Of a DNA stretch of 64,000 bases, positions 57,327 to 64,000 are shown in pieces. The translations under genes were made by a program, and so were the position numbers. Position 1 is the stretch's first letter. Each line of letters begins with the position of its first letter. The notes below the pieces were generated by a model. It saw nothing but the letters and a program-made list of their open reading frames with translations. It was not told the origin of the DNA and made no database searches. The DNA is taken from assembly GCA_947085405.1 (NCBI GenBank), contig CAMTWO010000035.1, positions 34,654 through 98,653 on the forward strand, written 5' to 3'. The stretch comes from JASEGV01 sp947085405 (GTDB lineage: Bacteria > Bacteroidota > Ignavibacteria > UBA10030 > BY39).

Positions 57327-58229
57327 TTAGATTTTTGCCCGCCGCCGACATTTAAGGTTCAAAATAGTTAATGCCACTTTAACGATAAATAGGAGTGGGA
57401 AAATAAATATTTGATACCACTTCGCATATCTTACCATAATCCGTAACTGGCTTTTTAGTTTATTCCAGTTTTTAAACCACGAAAGATGTCCGCCGGTGCT
57501 TACTGAAAGCTTGTGCCAGATTTTTGCCTTAGGTTCGTACATTAATTTATAACCTGCACGCGAAGCTCGAACACACCAATCGACATCTTCCCCGTAAATA
57601 TAATAAGCTGGGTCGAGCATTCCAACTTTTTCAACAACTTCTCGCTTTACTAAAATACAACAACCTGATACAAAGTCAGTTTCCGTTGTTTGATCGAATT
57701 GTCCGTTATCAATTTCTCTGACGCCTTTGTGTGAAATCCAGCCCTTCCACCATTCGATTTTTCCGCCGGCATACCAAATCCGGTTTGGGTCGGTGTAGTA
57801 ATACATTTTTGGACCAACCATTCCAATTTGAATATCCGATTGTGCGGTCGTTACAAGCTCATCGATGAAAGTTTTATCTACTGTTGTATCATTATTTAGT
57901 AATAAAATGTAGTCTGCATTTTTTGAAAGTGCGTATTCGATTCCAACATTGTTTCCACCTGCAAACCTAAAATTATCTTTGTTCACAATCAGCTCGACAT
58001 CGGGGAACTGAGTTCTAACTTGTTCTGCAGTTCCATCTACTGACGCATTGTCAACTACTAAAACTCTGTAATTCGGATATACTATTCCCTTAAGCGAGCT
58101 AAGACATTCGAGTGTATCCTTCTTGCCGTTCCAGGTTAAAACTATGATGTAAACTAATGGACCAGTCATTGACCAATTGTCATTTGCTCTTTGTTCTTGG
58201 TTCTTTGGACTTTGTATGTTTAAATTCAT
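57327..58229 (-). CDS. Glycosyltransferase family 2
   Basis: This GT-A enzyme has VYIIVLTWNGKKDTLECLSSL, VDNASVDGTAEQV, LLLNNDTTVDK and SGCCILVKREVVEKVGMLDPAYYIYGEDVDWCVRASRAGY, like rhamnosyltransferases. A C-terminal hydrophobic region is present. The first 20 residues (LNIQSPKNQEQRANDNWS) are odd: they are encoded by A/T-rich repeat-like DNA and precede the fold. The Met at 58169 (TGPLVYIIVL) may be the real start. Confidence 0.88.
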   Translation of the reverse strand: MNLNIQSPKNQEQRANDNWSMTGPLVYIIVLTWNGKKDTLECLSSLKGIVYPNYRVLVVDNASVDGTAEQVRTQFPDVELIVNKDNFRFAGGNNVGIEYALSKNADYILLLNNDTTVDKTFIDELVTTAQSDIQIGMVGPKMYYYTDPNRIWYAGGKIEWWKGWISHKGVREIDNGQFDQTTETDFVSGCCILVKREVVEKVGMLDPAYYIYGEDVDWCVRASRAGYKLMYEPKAKIWHKLSVSTGGHLSWFKNWNKLKSQLRIMVRYAKWYQIFIFPLLFIVKVALTILNLKCRRRAKI

Positions 58230-58265
58230 TATTGGATATTCAGCGTTCGATATTCGATATTATGT
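58170..58265. repeat. Dispersed low-complexity repeats across a gene junction
   Basis: ATTGGATATTCAGCG, then TTCGATATTCGATATT (58231-58262), and TTGTTCTTGGTTCTTTGG (58189-58206) with CAATTGTCAT nearby resemble the A/T-rich repeats found between genes in this phylum. They encode the last residues of wecB and the first 20 residues of the GT2 protein. Confidence 0.5.
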
Positions 58266-59346
58266 TTACAATTCTTTCCGCTGCTTTCCCATCGCCATAG
58301 GGGTTTGCTTTAGTTGACATCTCGAGATAAGCTGTTTTATCAGACAATAACTTCTGAGCTTGTTGAATAATTATTTCCTTGTCGGTACCAACAAGTTTAG
58401 CCGTTCCGACTTCGATCGCCTCGGGGCGTTCGGTTGTTTTGCGTAAAACGAGTACAGGTTTGCCTAACGAAGGGGCTTCTTCCTGTACGCCACCCGAATC
58501 GGTCATTATTAAGTATGCTTTGTTCATAAGCTGAACGAAGGGGCGATAATTGAGTGGCTCAATTAAATGAACCCGATCAACACCTTTAAACACCTCGTTT
58601 GCCATTTTCTGTACATTTGGATTTGGGTGAACAGGGTAAATTAATTCGACATCAGAATTTGTCTCGACTAAATGTCGGCACGCAGAAAAAGTTTGCCTCA
58701 TCGGTTCACCAAAGTTTTCACGCCGATGCGAGGTCAGTAATATTACTTTACGGTTTTTGTAATCAATTTCATTCAACAACTTATCTTCAAATTGATAATT
58801 GGAGTCGACAATCATCAGCAAAGCATCTATGACAGTGTTTCCGGTTATGAAAATTTTAGATTCATCAACCCCTTCATTGAGTAAATTTTTTTTCGACCAT
58901 TCAGTTGGTGCGAAGTGAAAATCAGCGAGTCGTGTAGTAAGCTGCCGGTTTATTTCTTCTGGAAAGGGATTGTATTTATTCCAAGTTCGCAAGCCAGCTT
59001 CGACGTGACCGACCGGAATTTTTAGGTAAAAAGCTGCAAGACTTGTCGCAAATGTAGTCGTAGTATCACCTTGCACTAAAATTACATCCGGTTTTTCCTT
59101 CATCAAGATTGGTTTCATCTCATTAATAACGCTGGATGTAACATAAAACAAATCCTGATTTGCCTGCATTATATCAAGGTCGTAGTCAGGTACAATTCCA
59201 AATACTTCTAATTTTTGGTCTAACATTTCTCGATGTTGTGCAGTAACGATAGTTACAAAATCTAATTTACGTTTCTCACATTCTTTCACAATCGGAGCCA
59301 TTTTAATTGCTTCCGGTCGGGTTCCAAATACTATTGCTATTTTCAT
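58240..59346 (-). CDS. wecB: UDP-N-acetylglucosamine 2-epimerase (non-hydrolysing)
   Basis: WecB turns UDP-GlcNAc into UDP-ManNAc, a precursor for surface glycans. The 368-residue protein has KIAIVFGTRPEAIKMAPIV, the HVEAGLRTWNKYNPFPEEINRQLTTRLADFHFAPTE block, LTSHRRENFGEP and MTDSGGVQEEAPSLGKPVLVLRKTTERPEA. All active-site residues of the family appear present. Its last residues (ISNIER) are encoded in a dispersed repeat, so the C-terminus may have been altered. No wecC is in the window. Confidence 0.95.
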   Translation of the reverse strand: MKIAIVFGTRPEAIKMAPIVKECEKRKLDFVTIVTAQHREMLDQKLEVFGIVPDYDLDIMQANQDLFYVTSSVINEMKPILMKEKPDVILVQGDTTTTFATSLAAFYLKIPVGHVEAGLRTWNKYNPFPEEINRQLTTRLADFHFAPTEWSKKNLLNEGVDESKIFITGNTVIDALLMIVDSNYQFEDKLLNEIDYKNRKVILLTSHRRENFGEPMRQTFSACRHLVETNSDVELIYPVHPNPNVQKMANEVFKGVDRVHLIEPLNYRPFVQLMNKAYLIMTDSGGVQEEAPSLGKPVLVLRKTTERPEAIEVGTAKLVGTDKEIIIQQAQKLLSDKTAYLEMSTKANPYGDGKAAERIVNIISNIER

Positions 59347-59352
59347 ATAATT

Positions 59353-60126
59353 TTACTTTTTACTTTTTAAGAAATAAACAACGCCGCTTGATATAATTTC
59401 GTTTAAAATTGGAATATTTCCAAACCAACCCGCATTTACAGGTTTAAGTCCAAATCGAATGTGGTTTGGTCCTATTATGTATTTTCTAACGTGCTCAACG
59501 GATAAGCCGCAACTCTCCAATAGCTTTTCGAATTTGTGTATTCCCATTTTTAACGATGCGAGTTTTTTGATTTCCTCAACGAATGCTTTATCTTCTTTTG
59601 GGAATTTATCAATCAGAAACGGAATCGAAAAAGGGAGAAGATGAAAAAAGGGGAACTTACCCATCTTCGATTTTAAGAGTTGTTGGTGCGCCCCGAATGC
59701 TGAATAGTAAGGGGGGAAAGTTATTAAAATTCTTCCGTCGGATTTCAAACAGTTTTTTAATTTTTCTAAAACCAATTCTTTTTTTTCTAAATGTTCGAAT
59801 ACATCGTGCAAAACAATTAGGTCGAACTTTTCGTTGGAATATGGGAAAGCATCATCGTATATATTTCCATAAACCATCTCAAAATTTCTTTCCTGCCGCA
59901 TTGCGTTCGCAAGTTCGACACGCCGCGTTTCAATATCGAAACCTTTACAAACAAATCCGGCATCATAGAATGCCGAAACTCCGCCGCCGTCGCCGCAACC
60001 GACATCTAAGAGATTTTTGCCGTATGAATTTAACACCCACTCTTTTAATAACGGTAACAAATGTTTTGCAACCACATCGTATTCGTATTGCCAGTATTTT
60101 CTGTCGTGGTCTGTAATTTTAAACAT
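59353..60126 (-). CDS. Class I SAM-dependent methyltransferase
   Basis: This 257-residue protein has motif I NLLDVGCGDGGGVSAFYDAG, the acidic GFDIETRRVELANAM and motif LIVLHDVFEHLEKKELVL. FPPYYSAFGAHQQLLKSKMGKFPF is a feature of a methyltransferase subgroup in O-antigen loci. The ATG begins FKITDHDRKYWQYEYDVVAKHLLPLL. It precedes wecB by six bases and probably modifies a sugar or an intermediate; the target is unknown. Confidence 0.87.
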   Translation of the reverse strand: MFKITDHDRKYWQYEYDVVAKHLLPLLKEWVLNSYGKNLLDVGCGDGGGVSAFYDAGFVCKGFDIETRRVELANAMRQERNFEMVYGNIYDDAFPYSNEKFDLIVLHDVFEHLEKKELVLEKLKNCLKSDGRILITFPPYYSAFGAHQQLLKSKMGKFPFFHLLPFSIPFLIDKFPKEDKAFVEEIKKLASLKMGIHKFEKLLESCGLSVEHVRKYIIGPNHIRFGLKPVNAGWFGNIPILNEIISSGVVYFLKSKK

Positions 60127-60133
60127 AAATCAT

Positions 60134-61036
60134 TTATATATTTTTTTCCTTCACCGCAAATACTTCGATGCGATCACCGAAAAGATTCAAAACTTTTGTA
60201 GCAACGAAATTTGGATATTGAAAAACTTTTTTAAATATACGTTGATATAAAGGTCCACGTAAAGAAATCTTTTTTGGGGGGATTATTGATTGGTTCATTT
60301 TCGTTATTTTGAAACCTGCGCTTTGAAACAACCAAGACAAACTTTTGGGGCGATATTCAAACAAATGATATGGAGGTAAATCTACGGTCGCCTTCTTTTT
60401 TAGTATTTCATATACCTTAAAGCCGATACGGGAAAAGATTGTATTTGTTTGCATCGGACATACAATTACAAGTATTCCGGATGTCTTTAAAATTGAATTG
60501 ATCAATTTCAGAGTATTCATTGGGTCGGGTAAATGTTCAATAACATCTCCCATGAAGATAACATCGAACATTTCAGGTTGAAACATTCCTGCTTTTAATT
60601 CACCGGTAATAACATTAATGTTGAATTTATTGCGTGCAAGTTCTGCCGCATCGTTTGAATATTCCACACCGTACACATCGTAGCCCTCATCGCGAGCAGT
60701 GTTAAGAAACACACCGCCGGCACACCCGATTTCGAGTAATTTACCTTTACTTTTATATTGTTTTATTTTTTTTATAAAACTAACGTCGCTTAATTTGTCA
60801 ACAGTATCATCGTCAAAATAACTTCCGGCATGTCCGCATCTGAAATCTCCCTCAAAATATTCTTTTGAATATAATTGCCTGATTTCTTCTTGTGTAGGCT
60901 GCGGATGTATAAAAATTACAGCACACTCTCTGCATTCATAACCCCCTAACCACTTCTTATTAAAATTATAACCGAAAGGTTTTGGGAAAATTTTGCTTGA
61001 ATTACAGACAGGACAATTTAAAGACAGATTATTCAT
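60134..61036 (-). CDS. Class I SAM-dependent methyltransferase with N-terminal Cys-rich motif
   Basis: This 300-residue protein begins with a zinc-ribbon-like part, NCPVCNSSK ... YECRECAVIFIHPQPTQEEI, then RQLYSKEYF. The methyltransferase core has LLEIGCAGGVFLNTARDEGYDVYGVEYS, MFDVIFMGDVIEHLPDPMNTL and GILVIVCPM. This layout is common in glycan clusters (Methyltransf_23 with a C2C2 N-terminus). The stop is near the previous gene, and its start overlaps the GT4 stop by four bases. Confidence 0.88.
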   Translation of the reverse strand: MNNLSLNCPVCNSSKIFPKPFGYNFNKKWLGGYECRECAVIFIHPQPTQEEIRQLYSKEYFEGDFRCGHAGSYFDDDTVDKLSDVSFIKKIKQYKSKGKLLEIGCAGGVFLNTARDEGYDVYGVEYSNDAAELARNKFNINVITGELKAGMFQPEMFDVIFMGDVIEHLPDPMNTLKLINSILKTSGILVIVCPMQTNTIFSRIGFKVYEILKKKATVDLPPYHLFEYRPKSLSWLFQSAGFKITKMNQSIIPPKKISLRGPLYQRIFKKVFQYPNFVATKVLNLFGDRIEVFAVKEKNI

Positions 61037-62157
61037 AATTGTATAAGGTCTTCAATTGTTTTAATAAAATTATCCCACGAATATTTTTTCTTTTCGACAT
61101 TCACATTTTCGGAAAAATCTTTTTCTTTGTTCTCACTGTAGAATTTAGTAATAGCACCGGCTAAGGTTTTTGGATCGTTCGGCGGAACAATAAAACCGGT
61201 TTTTCCATCTATCACAACTTCGCCGAGTCCGCCAACATTAGTAGCAATAACAGGTTTATCGAAGTTATAGGCAATTTGAGTGATGCCGCTTTGTGTTGCC
61301 GACAAATAGGGAAGCACTACAACATCTGCGGCTGAAAAATAATTGTTTACTTTGTCGTTTGGTACGTAGTCAGAAACGAATCGAACATAATTTTCGATCT
61401 GTAAGTCTTTTACACGGTTACGGTATTTGTTTTCATCGTCATAAAATTCTCCGACAACCAATAAAAGCGGCGGTGTTTCTCGTTTTGAAATTTCTTTTAT
61501 CGCATCCAATAGAACCATCAACCCTTTATAATGACGAATGTAGCCAAAGAAGAGTATCACTCTTTCTGAATCTATGTCGAGCGTTTTTCGTGCATGAAGT
61601 TTCTCAACCGGAGATCCAAAAATTTCATAAACAGGATGCGGTGCTAATTTATATTTTGCATTCGGAAAACGAGAAAGGAGGTCAGTCTCAACCGATTTTG
61701 ATTGGACTATAAAGTAATCGGATTGTTTAAACGCATATTTGGTGAAAGCAACATCGCCGGGACGTTTTTCGTGCGGAATTACATTATCGCAGATGAATAA
61801 AACTTTTGTGTCTGAATTTTTCTTTGCGTATTTGGCTATCGTTCCAAAACAAGGTCCGAAAAAGGGGAGCCAATATTTAAAAATCAGTAAATCGGGTTTC
61901 AGTTTTCGGATCTCTTTTGCCACTTTGAACCAATTGAAAGGATTAATCGAATCGATCATTTTTTTAACAGGAACTGTCGGTGGCTCGCCGCCGGTTTCGT
62001 TTTGTGTTTTACCGGGGAAAAGCAGTTTCGGATACTGCCGCGTGAAAGTAATAATTTCAACGTCGTGTTTCTTACTGAGATAATCGGCGAGCAAAGAATT
62101 GAAATGAGCAATTCCGCCGCGGAAAGGATAAGCTGTACCGACAATGATAATTTTCAT
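61033..62157 (-). CDS. Glycosyltransferase family 4
   Basis: This 374-residue GT-B protein starts KIIIVGTAYPFRGGIAHFNSLLADYLSKKHDVEIITF. It has LFFGYIRHYKGLMVLLDAI, ADVVVLPYLSATQSGITQIAYNFDKPVIATNVGGLGEVVIDGKTGFIVPP as the donor-binding region, and a short C-terminal helix. The usual EGFG motif is replaced by SATQSGITQIAY, as in a subgroup of GT4. Substrates are unknown. A decayed glycosyltransferase lies eight bases upstream. Confidence 0.88.
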   Translation of the reverse strand: MKIIIVGTAYPFRGGIAHFNSLLADYLSKKHDVEIITFTRQYPKLLFPGKTQNETGGEPPTVPVKKMIDSINPFNWFKVAKEIRKLKPDLLIFKYWLPFFGPCFGTIAKYAKKNSDTKVLFICDNVIPHEKRPGDVAFTKYAFKQSDYFIVQSKSVETDLLSRFPNAKYKLAPHPVYEIFGSPVEKLHARKTLDIDSERVILFFGYIRHYKGLMVLLDAIKEISKRETPPLLLVVGEFYDDENKYRNRVKDLQIENYVRFVSDYVPNDKVNNYFSAADVVVLPYLSATQSGITQIAYNFDKPVIATNVGGLGEVVIDGKTGFIVPPNDPKTLAGAITKFYSENKEKDFSENVNVEKKKYSWDNFIKTIEDLIQL

Positions 62158-62165
62158 CCTAAAAC

Positions 62166-62462
62166 TCAGAATCCTTTTTTATCTTGTATTATGTACAACG
62201 GTCGTTGTTTGACTTCATCGTAAATTCCGCCGATATATTCCCCTATGAAGCCAAGTGTAAGCAGAATCATCCCACCGATGAAAGTTATCGAAACGATTTT
62301 TGATGTCATTGAAGGAATTAATTCGGGGGGTTCCTGAAGAGCTCCGTCTATCACAATCACAGCATTTCCGGATGGGTAACCAATCCATGCTTTGATAGCA
62401 ATCTGACGTCCGAAAATATGCAAGAAAGGAATGAACTTTATTTTGTGTTTCAGTGTGTTCAA
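62166..62462 (-). pseudogene. Decayed polyprenyl-phosphate glycosyltransferase (GT2) fused from both ends
   Basis: This 98-residue frame joins pieces of a GT2 enzyme normally of about 310 residues. HIFGRQIAIKAWIGYPSGNAVIVIDGALQEPPELIP corresponds to the internal SRNFGHQIAITAGLDYASGDAVVIIDADLQDPPE region, with the DAD metal motif changed to DGA. SITFIGGMILLTLGFIGEYIGGIYDEVKQRPLYI matches the C-terminal membrane part. The N-terminus and most of the catalytic domain are missing. The frame is still open, but catalysis is impossible. Confidence 0.75.
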
Positions 62463-62544
62463 ATATTTTATTAAATCAAAAGAATTGGTAGCGATGTGGT
62501 CTTTTTTAATTATATTTATTTATGAAAAAATTCTTAATAGTGAC

Positions 62545-63624
62545 CTAATGATCATACAATGTTTTAATTTCGTTATTTGATAATACTCTGTTATAAATTC
62601 GAAATTCATCTATAGCACCTTTAAGTGGGGAATGTCCATAATACCGTTCAACGCTTGATCCAATAAGTAATGGATAAGAGTTTATATTGAATGTAGAATA
62701 AGAATCAAATACCTCTTTTATTAAAGTACCATTAACAAACATCTTCATTTTATGATTTATCCTATCAACTATAAAAGTAAAGAAAACCCACTGACCTACA
62801 TGAAATGATTTTTCATGGGAATCTAATTCATGCTGTCCTTGTCTATCGCCAGCAGACTTAAATTGAGGGTACCATAAAAGGAAATTTTGTTTTCCTACGA
62901 GATAGTACTGACGATTTTCGAAATAACCAATTACAGGTCCCACTTTAGCAAATATGTCAGCGTAGTTACTCTGGATTGAATCAAGACGCAGCCAGAGTGA
63001 AATAGTTAGTTGTTTTGTTGGATTCATTGAAAGACTATTAAATACTGTAATGTAATTATCAGTCCCATTAAATAGATAGGCGCTATCTGATCTGCCTTTG
63101 GGATCATTTGTGTAATTTGTATTATCAGAATATCCATGATTCCTATACCCACTTTTATCTTTAGTATCACCATCAAAAGGTAAATATAAAACCAGTCCTC
63201 GTGTTAAACTGCTACCGCCCCATGTTACAACTATTTGTATTTCAGAAGTCGTTGGTTCTAAAACTAATTGTACGAGACAAATTTGACCTTCAATAACTTC
63301 TACATCTGTTTCGCCAGAATATCTAAGGATTCCATTCCCATCAAAAGCCTCAACTTGTAGATGCCATATGCCAGGTGTAATACCTGTGAAAGATCCAGAT
63401 GCACTTTGATTTGTACTGTTAATTGATAGTGTAATCGATTTTGGCTGATGTCCTTCGCGTGATACAGTAGCAACCACCCTGACTATCTCATCAGGAGTAT
63501 TCTGCAAAGAAATGGTAATCTTTCCTAAATCTGCTTGATTTTCTGGATCAAGTAACACTCCTTCTTTACAAGTAAATGAAAATAATGCCAAAATTGTCAC
63601 GGTTAAAAAAAATGCACTTTTCAT
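62545..63624 (-). CDS. LamG-domain lipoprotein
   Basis: This 359-residue protein has a lipoprotein signal (KSAFFLTVTILALFSFTC) with the lipidation Cys at residue 19. An N-terminal beta domain follows (LGKITISLQNTPDEIVRVVATVSREGHQ to QLVLEP). From about residue 145 there is a laminin G-like/concanavalin fold: LVLYLPFDGDTKDKSGYRNHGYSDN, YLFNGTDNYITV, ISLWLRLDS and GAIDEFRIYNRVLSNNEIKTLYDH. Such domains often bind carbohydrate. It is surface or periplasmic and alone between a gene remnant and an IS element. Confidence 0.88.
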   Translation of the reverse strand: MKSAFFLTVTILALFSFTCKEGVLLDPENQADLGKITISLQNTPDEIVRVVATVSREGHQPKSITLSINSTNQSASGSFTGITPGIWHLQVEAFDGNGILRYSGETDVEVIEGQICLVQLVLEPTTSEIQIVVTWGGSSLTRGLVLYLPFDGDTKDKSGYRNHGYSDNTNYTNDPKGRSDSAYLFNGTDNYITVFNSLSMNPTKQLTISLWLRLDSIQSNYADIFAKVGPVIGYFENRQYYLVGKQNFLLWYPQFKSAGDRQGQHELDSHEKSFHVGQWVFFTFIVDRINHKMKMFVNGTLIKEVFDSYSTFNINSYPLLIGSSVERYYGHSPLKGAIDEFRIYNRVLSNNEIKTLYDH

Positions 63625-63873
63625 ATATCTTATCTCCTCAAATAATTTTATGTTAAATAAATTATTTTATATTTTCCAGATACATATCAACTTAGAAGAA
63701 TATAAAAAGTTTCGTGCATAAAGTCAAACTTCAATATCTCTTTGATATAAATATACGATAATAGTTGATATTGTTAGGATCGAACCAATCTAAAATGATT
63801 GTTGTTTCAGCTTGGAATTAATACACTTCAAAAATTCTAGTTTACGTGCATTATTTCGTTTTTATTCTTTTCC

Positions 63874-64000
63874 GGGTGAATACCCCGAAGCTTGCTTCGG
63901 CTTTTAGAATGTGATATACTGGATGTATGAGTAAATATGTGCACAAGAGTCATAATGTCTCAGTTCTGATATATCATCTGGTGTGTCCAGCGAAGTATCG
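63874..64000 (+). mobile_element. Left end of an IS200/IS605-family element (truncated by window edge)
   Basis: A hairpin CCGAAGC-TT-GCTTCGG (63885-63900) preceded by GGGTGAATACCC lies 26 bases before the transposase start. This is the subterminal fold recognised by Y1 transposases. The 249 bases before it (63625-63873) hold the leader of the LamG gene; I see nothing else there. Confidence 0.8.
63927..64000 (+). CDS. tnpA: IS200/IS605 Y1 transposase TnpA, N-terminal fragment
   Basis: The 24 visible residues, SKYVHKSHNVSVLIYHL then VCPAKYR, are the well-known start of IS200-type Y1 transposases, single-strand HUH enzymes. The catalytic HUH and Tyr lie past the window. It could also be a RAYT-type relative, though this N-terminus is closer to IS200. 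Confidence 0.85.
   Translation, partial: MSKYVHKSHNVSVLIYHLVCPAKY

Noticed and set aside
1..64000. tRNA, rRNA and riboswitch genes
   Set aside because: I scanned intergenic stretches by eye and saw no cloverleaf, rRNA core or known aptamer; a covariance-model search would be decisive.

Overview
The window reads as a chromosomal fragment of a Gram-negative member of the FCB group, most like Ignavibacteria/Chlorobi. The evidence is three secreted proteins that end in a type IX secretion sorting domain (YQNYPNPFNP or SQNYPNPFNP followed by a C-terminal beta-strand module and a KxxLLLK/R tail), an LpxH lipid A enzyme, low GC, many TTG starts, and intergenic A/T-rich dispersed repeats. Lineage is inferred from gene content only. 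No rRNA, tRNA or CRISPR array was recognised.

Layout. 1-0.9 kb: end of an ABC-transporter binding protein, then ferritin. 0.9-1.6 kb: a dispersed repeat and a decayed toxin-antitoxin pair. 1.7-14.2 kb, + strand: a catabolic cluster with a hydantoinase/dihydropyrimidinase, a family III CoA-transferase, a three-subunit molybdenum hydroxylase, DUF2877-FdrA-DUF1116 (homologues of the E. coli oxamate carbamoyltransferase genes allH, allF, allG), a cyclase-family hydrolase and an amidase. Together these could hydroxylate and open an N-heterocycle, release its carbamoyl group as carbamoyl phosphate, deamidate the remainder and load the acid onto CoA. An intact RelE/ParE-type toxin-antitoxin pair closes this block at 14.2-14.7 kb. 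14.9-25.8 kb: deoxynucleoside kinase, a T9SS-secreted repeat protein, a four-gene operon (beta-CASP RNase-like protein, atypical SDR, outer-membrane barrel, RsbW-type anti-sigma kinase), and a DsbD-N-like/LpxH/PBP1A operon. 25.9-30.9 kb: a trehalose operon holding both a membrane-tethered OtsA with OtsB and a TreT, plus a DUF5752 protein.

30.9-32.3 kb: a dead restriction-modification remnant whose methyltransferase is split by a 98-bp palindromic element related to the IS200-like element that enters the window at its right end, followed by a second copy of the dispersed repeat. 32.3-41.2 kb: housekeeping genes (UMF1-type transporter, nusB, leucine dehydrogenase-like, ABC ATPase, fbp, etfBA, bifunctional nuclease, TPR protein, pdxJ). 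41.2-45.7 kb: YbbR protein, two bacterial microcompartment shell proteins with no enzymes beside them, and a YfhO membrane protein. 45.9-50.9 kb: two tandem paralogous FG-GAP proteins with T9SS domains; one has an in-frame TGA between its signal peptide and its mature part.

51.1-62.5 kb, all on the - strand: a surface-polysaccharide cluster of five glycosyltransferases, four SAM methyltransferases, a Wzx-type flippase and a UDP-GlcNAc 2-epimerase, ending in a decayed polyprenyl-phosphate glycosyltransferase. 62.5-64 kb: a LamG-domain lipoprotein and the left end of an IS200/IS605 element.
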